A stretch of 64,000 nt of DNA from Microcyclospora pomicola (lineage: Eukaryota > Ascomycota > Dothideomycetes > Capnodiales): positions 66,030 to 130,029 of the forward strand of contig NHNY01000024.1 in the NCBI GenBank assembly GCA_002786065.1, read 5' to 3'. The notes under the pieces were generated by a model. The model was given only the letters and a program-made list of their open reading frames with translations. It ran no database searches and was not told the DNA's origin. The translations under genes and the position numbers were made by a program. Shown here piece by piece: positions 55,001 through 64,000 of the stretch; position 1 is the stretch's first letter; each line of letters begins with the position of its first letter.

Positions 55001-57039
55001 AGGGTGCTGGCAAATCCTTGAAAGGAAGCGTCAGCTTTGGCAATGTCAACTGCCTGTAGCGGAGCGTTGTGAGGTAGCAGATCACGAATGATTGTAATTG
55101 CAGTCTCACGCGGTAGATCAGACTTGATGGCTTTTTGCAGCGAATCAGAGTATGCTTTTCCGAAGCTTGGCTCCTCTTTCATTGCAAGAAGCGACATGAT
55201 CAATTGTCGTCTTGATGGCATTCCTATGATCCAGTCAGGCACATCTTCTAACATGAAGTCGTTGACGCTAGATCTGAAGCTCGCATCCGCCAGAAGGAAG
55301 GCACCACATTTCCTCAAGAGCTCTTCGATGATTGCTGCTGCACCGAATGGTTTGCCCTCGCGCGATCGTAACAGAGCTATACAACTATCCATGATTCTTG
55401 TGTTCGTGGTCCTGTAGGTGTCCAATACTGACGTTCGCGCCGAGGAGACGGAGACAAGTTCTTTCTGGAGGTTTGCCCAACGCTCTCCATAAGCGGCGAC
55501 ATGTAATTGGGACTTCTCAAAGTCTTTGGACTGTTGCGGCTGCGACATCTTGGCTGCGTCAATGAGCTTGTCGCCAAGGCCTGGCCATACACGTTCTATT
55601 AGCGGTACCATTTTCTCGGCATGTACTGCTTGCGATACGATTGTTGCCGCCTTTGCACTGAAAATGGACCATTCTGCAGTATCTGGCGAGGGTTCCAGGT
55701 ACTGGCTCAGGACAGGCAGGACGCAAGTCTCGAGTAGCTTCTCATCATCTGCGCTGGAAAGCCGTGCGGACAAGCTGTTTACCAATGTGAAATAGACGGG
55801 CCATGCCGCTGAGGCACTCAGACGTTCGTCTTTTTTCGTCACACCATCACGCGCAGCCTCCAACAGACCGTTGGCTTCTTCATAGGAATTCGGTAGGACT
55901 TCTTCTGGAATCACATGAAGCAAATCTCCTAGTAGGCTCCAGTAATTGCTTGGCCCAGAATAAGAACCGTTACGAAGGAAGTGTCGTAATCGAGAGGATG
56001 CCGGCTTTTTGCCGGCGTACGCAGAAGTCCACACTTGTGGCAGTGACTGGGTGAGCGAGCTCAGAGTCTGAAGATAATCAAGACCAGAACCTGTTTGGTT
56101 CGAAGCCAGCCCCTTGTAGATGTATGCTGTGCTCACGGCATCCACGTGCGAGTAAATGATCTCTGGCAGAATCCGGAGGACTGATTGCACCACACGATGC
56201 AAAGCTCTTCTAACGCTTGCATCAGATTGAGTGACGAACGACCATATCTGTTCATCACCCATGATTTCTTCGTATATGTGCTTTTGATTGGAGACCTCTT
56301 CGGTGGACAGGCTGTTCAACAAATCTACCACCACCGTCAAGCTGGACGCGAGTACGCGTGCGTAGGTAGCTTCTGCATCATCTGAGCTGACACTACGCTC
56401 ATCACTGAGAGTCTTTGCCGTCTCATGGAGTAGGGCATCTCTGCAATACTCAAGAATACTTCCTTGAAAAGCTTTCTTTAGGCCCGCAATCTTTTCGGGG
56501 GAGGGAAAGACCAGCGCAAGGCCTTCTTGCGCAGCCTTTGCGACCGCACGATCATTGTCATAACCACTTGCTAGCCATGGACCAACAATCCTGGGCAGGT
56601 GCTTGACAGTCCGCTTGCCACACCTGGACAGGATGTCTGCACTCAGGCTCTGTGCTAGCTGACGAACTCGTCGTGCACTGTCGATTGAAAGACGTGGATA
56701 TAGTTTGACCTGGATGATTGCTGTCACTATATAAGACTCTCGCTACGTTACAGTGAGACCCACCCATGCTTCGAGTACACTCTCCTCGATCTCTTTGGTG
56801 TCAAGGCTCACGTATGCGGAGAGATCTTCCAACGCCTTTGCCTTGGTAGTGGCATCCTTTTTGGACAGATTCTTGAAAGCAACCACAACATTAGCATCGC
56901 TGACTCCGGAATAGTCCGGAGTTTCTTGGATGTATGACAGGGTCGACGAGTGACCAGAAGCAAAAGCTGAGTTGGAGAATGCACCGAACCCTCCTGCAGC
57001 TCGGCCACTGCTGGCTTGTGTTTTGAATTTTTTACTCAT
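52051..57039 (-). CDS. LTN1: E3 ubiquitin ligase listerin (Ltn1/Rkr1)
   Basis: Three exons (57039-56764, 56709-52348, 52284-52051) give 1623 residues. The ATG at 57039 starts MSKKFKTQASSGRAAGGFG, the usual fungal listerin N-terminus; another ATG lies in frame at 57159. The first join reads LEAWVKLYPRLSID. Ltn1 binds stalled 60S subunits and ubiquitylates nascent chains in ribosome quality control, with Rqc1, Rqc2 and Cdc48. Most of the protein is HEAT/ARM-like helices. The last exon holds a RING-type finger (about 1572-1618): CAICYSIISGD, RCPTCKHLFHGSCLHKWF and STCPLCRNPF, giving the C4-H-C3 spacing of the family. The length fits (yeast is 1562). It diverges from RAD3. Confidence 0.95.
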
Positions 57040-57482
57040 GATCTCCACATTTCTGGTATGCAAACGAGTGATCAATCTTGAAACAACAAAGAAATGGGAG
57101 AAAGATCGAGTCTTGAAGGAACGTAATGTTCTAAGCAAATTCGTATCTCTTTCGTGCATGTGCTTTTACATGTGATGACGCTGATTGTTGTCGGCACCAG
57201 CCGCCGCCTCAATTCTCACGTGCTCTCGTGGCCTGGTCGTGGCGACCATATTCTTCTGGAGATGTCCTCCATACTATGGTCATCTACCCCATACCAGGGT
57301 ATGCTCCATTGACCAGACATTATGCCGCATCTTGATCTGTGAAGATCACCAAGAAAGTAATATGAAGAAAGGGTTCTCAATCCAGGTATCATCAATGCTG
57401 TAGTTGCTCATTACCACCTTTTTGGAAGTACCTACAACAAGCGAGGCTCAACACAGACGGGAACCACTCACAGGACACCAAG
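57040..57482. other. Divergent promoter region LTN1/RAD3
   Basis: About 440 bases between the two start codons. No other feature was seen. Confidence 0.55.
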
Positions 57483-59897
57483 ATGAGGTTCATGATCGAG
57501 GAGCTGGAGATCCTCTTCCCATACCCACGTATATATCCAGAGCAGTATGCCTACATGTGCGCTCTTAAACGCACGTTGGATAGTGGCGGTCACTGTGTGT
57601 TGGAGATGCCTTCAGGAACCGGCAAGACCGTTTCACTTCTATCTTTGATCGTGGCATATCAGCAATCCAATCCTGAGCCTCGAAAATTGATATATTGCTC
57701 GCGAACCATGTCAGAGATCGAGAAGGCACTGGCTGAACTCAAAGCGCTGATGAAGTACCGTGCGGATCAGCTAGGATATGTCGAGGACTTCCGAGGACTG
57801 GGACTGACAAGTCGGAAAAATCTATGCTTACATCCCTCTGTCAAACGAGAGAAGAGTGGTTCAGTGGTGGACGCGAGATGTCGCAGCCTTACCGCAGGTT
57901 TCGTGAAGGAGAAAAAGGAACGTGGCGAAGAGGTCGATCTCTGCATCTACCACGACAACTTGGACCTTCTCGAACCTCACAACCTCATCCCACCTGGCGT
58001 CTGGACTCTCGATGGAATGCTGAGATATGGTGAGCAGCAGAAACAGTGTCCATACTTCACGGCCAGGCGGATGATGCCATTTTGTAACGTCATCATCTAC
58101 TCTTACCACTACCTCCTAGATCCCAAGATCGCAGACCGAGTCTCGAAAGAGCTCTCCAAGGACTGCATCGTGGTTTTTGACGAAGCTCACAACATCGACA
58201 ACGTGTGTATTGAATCGTTGAGCATCGACTTGACCGAAGACTCGTTACGAAAAGCTGCGAGAGGTGCCAATAATCTGGACAAGAAGATATCGGAGATGAA
58301 GGACACCGACGCCGCAAAATTACAAAACGAATACGCAAAACTCGTGGAAGGCCTGCGAGAGCAAGATGAAGCGAGAGACGAGGGCGCTTTTATGTCGAAT
58401 CCCGCGTTACCGGACGACCTCCTCAAAGAGGCTGTCCCTGGCAATATACGGCGTGCGGAACATTTCACCGCGTTCTTGAAACGGTTCATTGAGTATCTGA
58501 AGACTCGCATGAAGGTATTACATGTCATTTCAGAGACACCGCCTTCGTTTCTGCAACATTTAAAAGAATTGACGTTCATCGAAAAGAAGCCATTACGGTT
58601 CTGTGCTGAACGGTTGACTTCACTCGTTCGCACGCTGGAGCTGACCAATATCGAGGATTACCAACCTCTTCAAGAGGTCGCCTCCTTTGCAACTCTGGTG
58701 GCGACTTACGATACCGGATTTTTGCTTATCTTGGAGCCTTTCGAGTCAGACACTGCCACTGTGCCGAATCCAATCTTACATTTCACCTGTTTGGATGCTG
58801 CCATAGCCATCAAGCCGGTGTTCGACCGCTTTAGCTCCGTCATCATCACATCAGGAACCATTTCTCCTCTAGAGATGTATCCCAAGATGCTGGGGTTCAA
58901 CTGCGTCGAGCAGGAGTCTTACAGCATGACACTTGCACGACGATCATTTCTACCCATGATCGTAACCAGAGGCTCAGATCAGGGCCAAATCTCCTCAGGC
59001 TTCCAAACAAGAAATGACCCTCAGGTCATTCGTAACTACGGCAACCTCCTCATCGAGTTCTCCAAACTTACACCGGATGGCATCGTGGTCTTCTTCCCTT
59101 CTTATCTTTATATGGAGAGTGTCATCTCAAAATGGCAGAAGATGGAAATCCTCGACCAGGTGTGGAAGAACAAACTCATTCTGGTCGAAACACCAGACAG
59201 TCAAGAAACATCGCTGGCGCTCGAGACCTACCGCACAGCCTGTTGCAATGGCCGCGGCGCCGTCCTGCTTTGTGTCGCTCGTGGCAAAGTCTCCGAGGGT
59301 ATCGATTTCGACCACCACTACGGCCGCACGGTGCTGTGCATTGGCGTACCCTTCCAATACACGGAGTCGCGCATCCTCAAAGCACGACTCGAGTTCTTGC
59401 GCGAGACATACCGCATTCGCGAGAACGACTTCCTGTCCTTCGACGCGATGCGGCATTGTGCGCAATGTCTGGGTCGTGTGCTACGCGGCAAAGACGACTA
59501 CGGGATCATGGTGATGGCGGACAAGCGGTTCGCCAAGAAGCGCGGCCAGCTGCCGAAATGGATCTCCAGCGCACTGCTCGAGGCGGACACCAGCATGTCC
59601 GTCGACCAGGCCGTCGCCACGGCGAAGAAGTTCCTCAAACTCATGAGCAAGCCATTTCCGGCGAAGTTGCAGGATGGCGTGAGTACGTGGAGTTATGAGG
59701 ATCTGGTGGCGCATCAGGCCAAGACGAGAAGTCTACCCTTTCAGATGGGTTCGGATGGTCCGCAGAATGATGGGCGTGTCCACGGTGACCAGATCATGGC
59801 CGAGGCTCAGGCTGACGAGGATGCGATGGAGGTGGATGATTTTGAGATGGACGCCGCGATGCTGGATATGGAGGAGAGGGCACGGCAGGCACCGTGA
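57483..59897 (+). CDS. RAD3: TFIIH DNA helicase Rad3/XPD
   Basis: A single exon of 804 residues starting MRFMIEELEILFPYP, matching Rad3 N-termini. Rad3/XPD is the 5'-3' helicase of TFIIH that opens DNA in nucleotide excision repair. Visible motifs are Walker A SGTGKT (residues 44-49), IIYSYHYLLDPKIA, Walker B DEAHNIDNVCIE (about 233), RGKVSEGIDF and the arginine-bearing QCLGRVLRGKDDYG. Four cysteines at about 115, 132, 154 and 189 (NLCLHP, DARC, VDLC, KQCPYF) are the expected ligands of the 4Fe-4S cluster. The C-terminal 60 residues beyond LPFQMG are acidic and variable. Only 88 bp separate its stop from the next, convergent stop. Confidence 0.97.
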   Translation: MRFMIEELEILFPYPRIYPEQYAYMCALKRTLDSGGHCVLEMPSGTGKTVSLLSLIVAYQQSNPEPRKLIYCSRTMSEIEKALAELKALMKYRADQLGYVEDFRGLGLTSRKNLCLHPSVKREKSGSVVDARCRSLTAGFVKEKKERGEEVDLCIYHDNLDLLEPHNLIPPGVWTLDGMLRYGEQQKQCPYFTARRMMPFCNVIIYSYHYLLDPKIADRVSKELSKDCIVVFDEAHNIDNVCIESLSIDLTEDSLRKAARGANNLDKKISEMKDTDAAKLQNEYAKLVEGLREQDEARDEGAFMSNPALPDDLLKEAVPGNIRRAEHFTAFLKRFIEYLKTRMKVLHVISETPPSFLQHLKELTFIEKKPLRFCAERLTSLVRTLELTNIEDYQPLQEVASFATLVATYDTGFLLILEPFESDTATVPNPILHFTCLDAAIAIKPVFDRFSSVIITSGTISPLEMYPKMLGFNCVEQESYSMTLARRSFLPMIVTRGSDQGQISSGFQTRNDPQVIRNYGNLLIEFSKLTPDGIVVFFPSYLYMESVISKWQKMEILDQVWKNKLILVETPDSQETSLALETYRTACCNGRGAVLLCVARGKVSEGIDFDHHYGRTVLCIGVPFQYTESRILKARLEFLRETYRIRENDFLSFDAMRHCAQCLGRVLRGKDDYGIMVMADKRFAKKRGQLPKWISSALLEADTSMSVDQAVATAKKFLKLMSKPFPAKLQDGVSTWSYEDLVAHQAKTRSLPFQMGSDGPQNDGRVHGDQIMAEAQADEDAMEVDDFEMDAAMLDMEERARQAP

Positions 59898-59985
59898 CAC
59901 ATAGTGTCAAGCTCTGAAGTCTGTCAAATCTCAGCCCTCCGAAGTGGAGACCTGACTAGGCCCTCGGCATCAAGAAACGTCGACC

Positions 59986-61041
59986 TCACCCGTGACCATC
60001 TCTATACGTCCATCGGTCTACCGGGTTATCCCTGTAGTTGTCCACCTCCACCAGATCTGGCATCATCGTGTTCTCCTCCCACGCATCTTCCGCCCCTGTC
60101 TCGGCCACTAATGACATATCTCCCATGGTCTGCGCCAAAGCCACACTAAACAATGCCATCTGCTCTCCCTCCGGCACATGCAGCGTCGCCCACCCCTCCG
60201 GCGTCAGTGCGAAAAACGGCTGCAACGCTGCGGGTGTGCGGCCCTCCTCTGCCTCCAATGCCAGAAAGTACATCAGAGTCATAAGATACTCGTCGCGGTC
60301 AGACCGCTCGTATGTAGTCCGGGTCGGCCAGCCACTGAACACGCTGCTATCCACGGACCCACTTCGCCACACACGTTGTATGGGCGGAAGTAGCGCGTGA
60401 ACGGTCTTCCCACCCGGCGAGAAGGTGAAAGTGCCGACATGTTCGGAAGACGCTGGTAGGCCGCAGGCACGGAAGAAGTCGCTGAATGTGAAGAGGTCCT
60501 CCAAGACGATGACGGCAGTCTGAAGCCGCGGAAGTCCTTGGAGGAGATTGACCAGTCCAGCTCCGCCATCTTGACAGAGTGCACAGGTTTGAGATCCATG
60601 GTCTCGAGGGTAGAAGTTCACAATCTCCAGCTCACGGATCCGGGTGCTGTCGAACGTGAACGGGTAGCGAGCCTGACAAGTGCAGAGGTGGTTGTAGCTC
60701 ACGCGGAAGCGGTTGTAAGCGTAAAGGACATTGAGCGCTTCGGTGCTCAAGGTTCGGTTCGCGCACAGTAGAGAAGTCTGAATGGGATGCAACGGTTTGG
60801 CGAGACGAGCTAACAAGACCTCGCGGTCACGACAGCCATGAACGTCGGTGATTTCTCGTGGCGGCGAGGTCTTCAATACCGGAGAGGGGTCGGCAATCGG
60901 GAAGACATTGCTGCCGCGAGCGGAGAAGCGTTGTAATATTCCTGCGTGTTGGAAGACGAAACGGAAGATGTGTAACCGCAGTTCGGTGGGGAGATGAGCC
61001 AACCCCGCCAGACTTGGTTTTACTGATGGATCAGAGGCCAT
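59986..61041 (-). CDS. F-box-like hypothetical protein
   Basis: A single exon of 351 residues with ATG at 61041. The N-terminal LAHLPTELRLHIFRFVF (about 13-29) is a short F-box-like helix pair of the kind common in fungal proteins of unknown function; a full F-box is not clear. Next comes SLLCANRTLSTEALNVLYAY, typical of the 'conserved fungal' F-box-like group. A pair of cysteines (LCTCQ, TCALCQ) may be chance. No enzyme motifs or membrane segments were seen. If it binds Skp1 it could recruit substrates to an SCF ligase, but this is inference from the helix alone. It is convergent with RAD3 and divergent from the glutamate dehydrogenase gene. Confidence 0.75.
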   Translation of the reverse strand: MASDPSVKPSLAGLAHLPTELRLHIFRFVFQHAGILQRFSARGSNVFPIADPSPVLKTSPPREITDVHGCRDREVLLARLAKPLHPIQTSLLCANRTLSTEALNVLYAYNRFRVSYNHLCTCQARYPFTFDSTRIRELEIVNFYPRDHGSQTCALCQDGGAGLVNLLQGLPRLQTAVIVLEDLFTFSDFFRACGLPASSEHVGTFTFSPGGKTVHALLPPIQRVWRSGSVDSSVFSGWPTRTTYERSDRDEYLMTLMYFLALEAEEGRTPAALQPFFALTPEGWATLHVPEGEQMALFSVALAQTMGDMSLVAETGAEDAWEENTMMPDLVEVDNYRDNPVDRWTYRDGHG

Positions 61042-61924
61042 AGCTTGTTGAGGGTTCGTCGAAGACGAGGTCGTGTGATGAACCCGGGTCCAAGCTGGCC
61101 AAGAACAATGGTGCTCGTGCTGGATCTTGGTTCGAGGTTATGACCAATAAATCGGCGGCTGTACGTACAAGGTATTGCGGTATTATTTATCCCTCACGTT
61201 CATACAAGCGTGATGGTACCTTTGGCCGATGCCTTCTGTACGGTGAAACAGGGCGGTCGGAGATTTTTGCATTTCCTGCATCGTATATATCGTTTGAATA
61301 TGTGTATACTTGATGCCTAATCGACAATATGGCAACACGGGAATCCTACAGATGTAGTCCAACAGGTCCCGCCACGCGCGTCCAACATCCCGATATAGCT
61401 CAGGCACGGTGCGCTATTTTGGTCGGGGTCAAGTCCAATGCTGTCATGTTGGTCATGTCCGACTCTAATGCCGACACAAAGCGATACCACGTTTCGAACG
61501 AGCATCAGCTTTGCCTCTTCATAGAACTTCGTCTTCCGTGTTGCGTGGTATTCGCTAACGGATGCCGCGTATGGCTCATGACTACCTACCTGGCATCATC
61601 CTGGTTCCGCGCCATATCTGCGTGAGGTACACATAAAAGACGTCTGCCCTGCTTATCGTCCAGCCAGCTTGGTTGAGGATGCAGCTGAGCTTATAGCAAC
61701 AAACGCGGTAGGGATTCCAACCTTCACAGCTGCTCTTCTTAGCCTGGCGACACCGCCTTTGTTATCCTCAATACTGCTTCTGCTCAAGCAACATAGCTTG
61801 CTATCTTCCTCCCTTCCTTCCACCCCGTCTTCCCCTCTCCGCCTCCAACAAACATTCTTGACCGCTCGAGGTTCGGAATCGATCAAACTTCTCCCACCAG
61901 CATTCCACGACGATCTCAGCAAAC
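61042..61924. other. Divergent intergenic region
   Basis: About 880 bases between the F-box-like and glutamate dehydrogenase starts. Short open frames have no recognisable product. A C/T-rich stretch just before 61925 is typical of a strongly expressed fungal gene leader. Confidence 0.5.
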
Positions 61925-64000
61925 ATGGCGGCGCCGTCACCCAACGGCGAGAATGGCGTGGCTCCACACAACAAACTCCTCGAGCGGGTAGTTCGCACAC
62001 CAGGAAGACAGCCTTCACCCCAACCGACACATCTCAGCGTGCCTGGGACGCCGGGCCATCATTACGCGCTTACGGATACTGGCTCAGGCTATGTGGCGCC
62101 GAATTTTGAAGGTAAAGCCCAGCAAATGGAGGAGGTTATGGATCTGGTCGAGGAGAAAGGCTTCATTCCAGCAGACTTGGTCGAGAACGAGACGACATGG
62201 TTCTACAATCAGCTGGGCATTGACGATATGTACTTCAGCACCGAGACTGCCGAGGCGATCTCCAGTCACATCCATTCTTTATATGCTGCCAAGGTTGCGG
62301 CATACGCAAGAGACGACAAGAAGCTGGAGATTCGTTTGGACAAAGAGGCTGCGGATCATGCGGTCTACATCGATACCAGTGTTCCAGGTGTTGCGACCTT
62401 GGGTGGCTCTCGCTTCGAGCAGAGGATGGAGGAGAAGTATCTCGACGGCAGCAGAGGTCTCAATAGCTTCCGTTTGGAGACATTCCGATCGGCGAACAAG
62501 ATCCAAGGTGGGGACAATCAGTCTTTGCGTTGTTACTTTGTCTACCAATCCACTTTCAAGAACAAGACCCCATCGCCAGACGAGACACGGATCGAAGAGC
62601 TTGGCGATGAGCGTTTCCTACAAAAGACCACCGAAAACACTCGAGCCATCTATCAAGGGATCATGGACGCTGTCCATTCCCGCACAGGGCCTGTCATTGA
62701 TATGTATGACATCCAGGGATCACGGGAGAAGAGATTGATCATTGGGTTCCGCCAAGGATCTGCTATCGGCATGTTCGCTGCGCTCAGCGATTTGTACCAC
62801 TACTATGGCTTGACTTCGTCACGAAAGTACGTCGAGCAATTCAGTAATGGCATCACGATCATGTGTATCTACCTGCGACCCGCTGAAAACGTGTCGAGCA
62901 AATCACCGCCAATCGAAGCAAGCATTCATCAGGTGATGAAGGAGGCATCGCTTTTATACTGCATTCCGCAAAACAAATTCCATGCACATTTCACCAGCGG
63001 CAATCTGTCGCTCCAAGAGTCGATCTACGCTCACTGCGTGTGGGTCTTCACGCAGCACTTCCTGAATCGTCTTGGCAGCGAATACAACACCCTGACCTCT
63101 GTGCTTGACACGAGCAACAACGTACATGCCGAGTTGCTTTCCAAACTGAAGAAGCGTCTGCGTGCCGAGACGTTCACTGCCGATTACATCTTCGAGATCA
63201 TGAATCAGTATCCGACGCTCGTCCGCTTGCTCTATCTGTCCTTTGCCAACACTCATTACGTCCAGACGAGAGGGGAGCGTGACGATTTCCTTCCGACACT
63301 GTCGTACCTGCGGATGAAGGTGGATAAGGTGCTTTCTGATTCTGAGTTGAAAGACTACATTTCAAAAAACGTTGTGAACGAACACCACGAGCTAGTCATG
63401 ACGGCGTTCAGAGTGTTTAACAGCTCGGTGCTCAAGACCAACTTCTACACGCCTACGAAGGTTGCACTCAGTTTCCGCCTCAACCCGACGTTCTTGCCCC
63501 CGGAGGAGTATGCTCAACCCCTGTATGGTATGTTCTTGGTGATCAGCTCTGAGTTCCGTGGCTTCCATCTACGCTTCCGCGACATCGCTCGTGGTGGCAT
63601 CCGAATTGTCAAATCAAGAAGTCGTGAGGCATATGCTATCAACGCGAGGTCCTTGTTCGATGAGAACTACAACCTAGCCAATACTCAACAAAGGAAGAAC
63701 AAGGACATCCCCGAGGGTGGTAGCAAAGGTGTGATTCTGCTAGATGTCCAACATCAGGATAAGACGACTGTCGCGTTTGAGAAGTACATCGACAGCATCA
63801 TGGACTTGCTCTTACCTCCGACGAGCCCCGGTATCAAAGACCCGATTGTTGACTTGCACGGCAAAGAGGAAATCTTGTTCATGGGTCCCGACGAAAACAC
63901 GGCAGACCTGGTAAACTGGGCGACCGAGCACGCAAGAACTAGAGGAGCTCCATGGTGGAAGTCGTTCTTCACCGGCAAGTCGCCAAAGCTGGGTGGTATC
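61925..64000 (+). CDS. GDH2: NAD-specific glutamate dehydrogenase, N-terminal part (partial, 3' end outside window)
   Basis: Open from the ATG at 61925 to the window edge, 692 residues with no intron seen. The product starts MAAPSPNGENGVAPHNKL. It belongs to the large NAD-dependent class (about 1050-1100 residues in yeast), which deaminates glutamate to 2-oxoglutarate and ammonia during growth on amino acids. Visible landmarks are the long N-terminal regulatory region (EEKGFIPADLVENETTWFYN, VYIDTSVPGVATLGG, LETFRSANKIQG), the core entry FRGFHLRFRDIARGGIRIV, and EGGSKGVILLD, the conserved glycine loop near the substrate site. The catalytic and NAD-binding remainder lies to the right. Yeast GDH2 is repressed by good nitrogen sources; control here cannot be read from the sequence. 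Confidence 0.94.
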   Translation, partial: MAAPSPNGENGVAPHNKLLERVVRTPGRQPSPQPTHLSVPGTPGHHYALTDTGSGYVAPNFEGKAQQMEEVMDLVEEKGFIPADLVENETTWFYNQLGIDDMYFSTETAEAISSHIHSLYAAKVAAYARDDKKLEIRLDKEAADHAVYIDTSVPGVATLGGSRFEQRMEEKYLDGSRGLNSFRLETFRSANKIQGGDNQSLRCYFVYQSTFKNKTPSPDETRIEELGDERFLQKTTENTRAIYQGIMDAVHSRTGPVIDMYDIQGSREKRLIIGFRQGSAIGMFAALSDLYHYYGLTSSRKYVEQFSNGITIMCIYLRPAENVSSKSPPIEASIHQVMKEASLLYCIPQNKFHAHFTSGNLSLQESIYAHCVWVFTQHFLNRLGSEYNTLTSVLDTSNNVHAELLSKLKKRLRAETFTADYIFEIMNQYPTLVRLLYLSFANTHYVQTRGERDDFLPTLSYLRMKVDKVLSDSELKDYISKNVVNEHHELVMTAFRVFNSSVLKTNFYTPTKVALSFRLNPTFLPPEEYAQPLYGMFLVISSEFRGFHLRFRDIARGGIRIVKSRSREAYAINARSLFDENYNLANTQQRKNKDIPEGGSKGVILLDVQHQDKTTVAFEKYIDSIMDLLLPPTSPGIKDPIVDLHGKEEILFMGPDENTADLVNWATEHARTRGAPWWKSFFTGKSPKLGGI

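Overview
The window is nuclear DNA of a filamentous ascomycete (Pezizomycotina; a Dothideomycete is plausible but unproven). The reasons are dense genes with mostly short (about 50-80 nt) GT-AG introns, fungal branch sites such as TACTAAT, and a fungal gene set (large NAD-glutamate dehydrogenase, allantoicase, ATG7, a pseudokinase-AAA-GAF hybrid histidine kinase). I found no transposon, tRNA, rRNA, CRISPR or prokaryotic-style operon. Gene models were spliced by hand from reading-frame continuity and splice signals.

Layout. 1-8.7 kb: the end of a protein kinase (+), a patatin-like protein lacking its catalytic serine (-), MCM4 (+, three exons) and NEDD8/RUB1 (-, three exons). 9.2-16.9 kb: Golgi Ca/Mn ATPase PMR1 (-), cohesin kleisin RAD21 (+), rRNA dimethylase DIM1 (-). 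17.6-26.1 kb: a cytochrome P450 (+), a Rab-GAP like GYP1 (+), dCMP deaminase (-), ATG7 (+). 26.6-41.9 kb: allantoicase (-), an ankyrin/DIL protein (-), a 2341-residue hybrid histidine kinase (+), the carnitine carrier CRC1 (+) and AP endonuclease APN1 (+). 42.1-49.2 kb: AIP1 (-), an unrecognised 135-residue protein (+), a calpain-like protease (-), an RRM/arginine-rich protein (+). 49.8-64 kb: a triose-phosphate/nucleotide-sugar transporter family member (-), listerin LTN1 (-), RAD3/XPD (+), an F-box-like protein (-), and NAD-glutamate dehydrogenase (+), which runs off the right edge.

Most genes are conserved single-copy housekeeping genes with no common pathway. Several concern DNA replication, cohesion and repair (MCM4, RAD21, dCMP deaminase, APN1, RAD3). 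MCM4 and RAD21 both carry MluI cell-cycle boxes (ACGCGT) just upstream, which suggests shared G1/S control by an MBF-type factor. Others concern protein turnover (NEDD8, ATG7, LTN1, calpain) and nitrogen or carbon use (allantoicase, GDH2, CRC1).

The points most worth checking are the patatin-like protein with Gly in place of the nucleophile Ser, the giant kinase with a degenerate kinase domain and overlapping upstream ORFs, several very small exons (10-22 nt), and a P450 intron of 60 nt that keeps the frame open. I see no convincing new multi-gene system.
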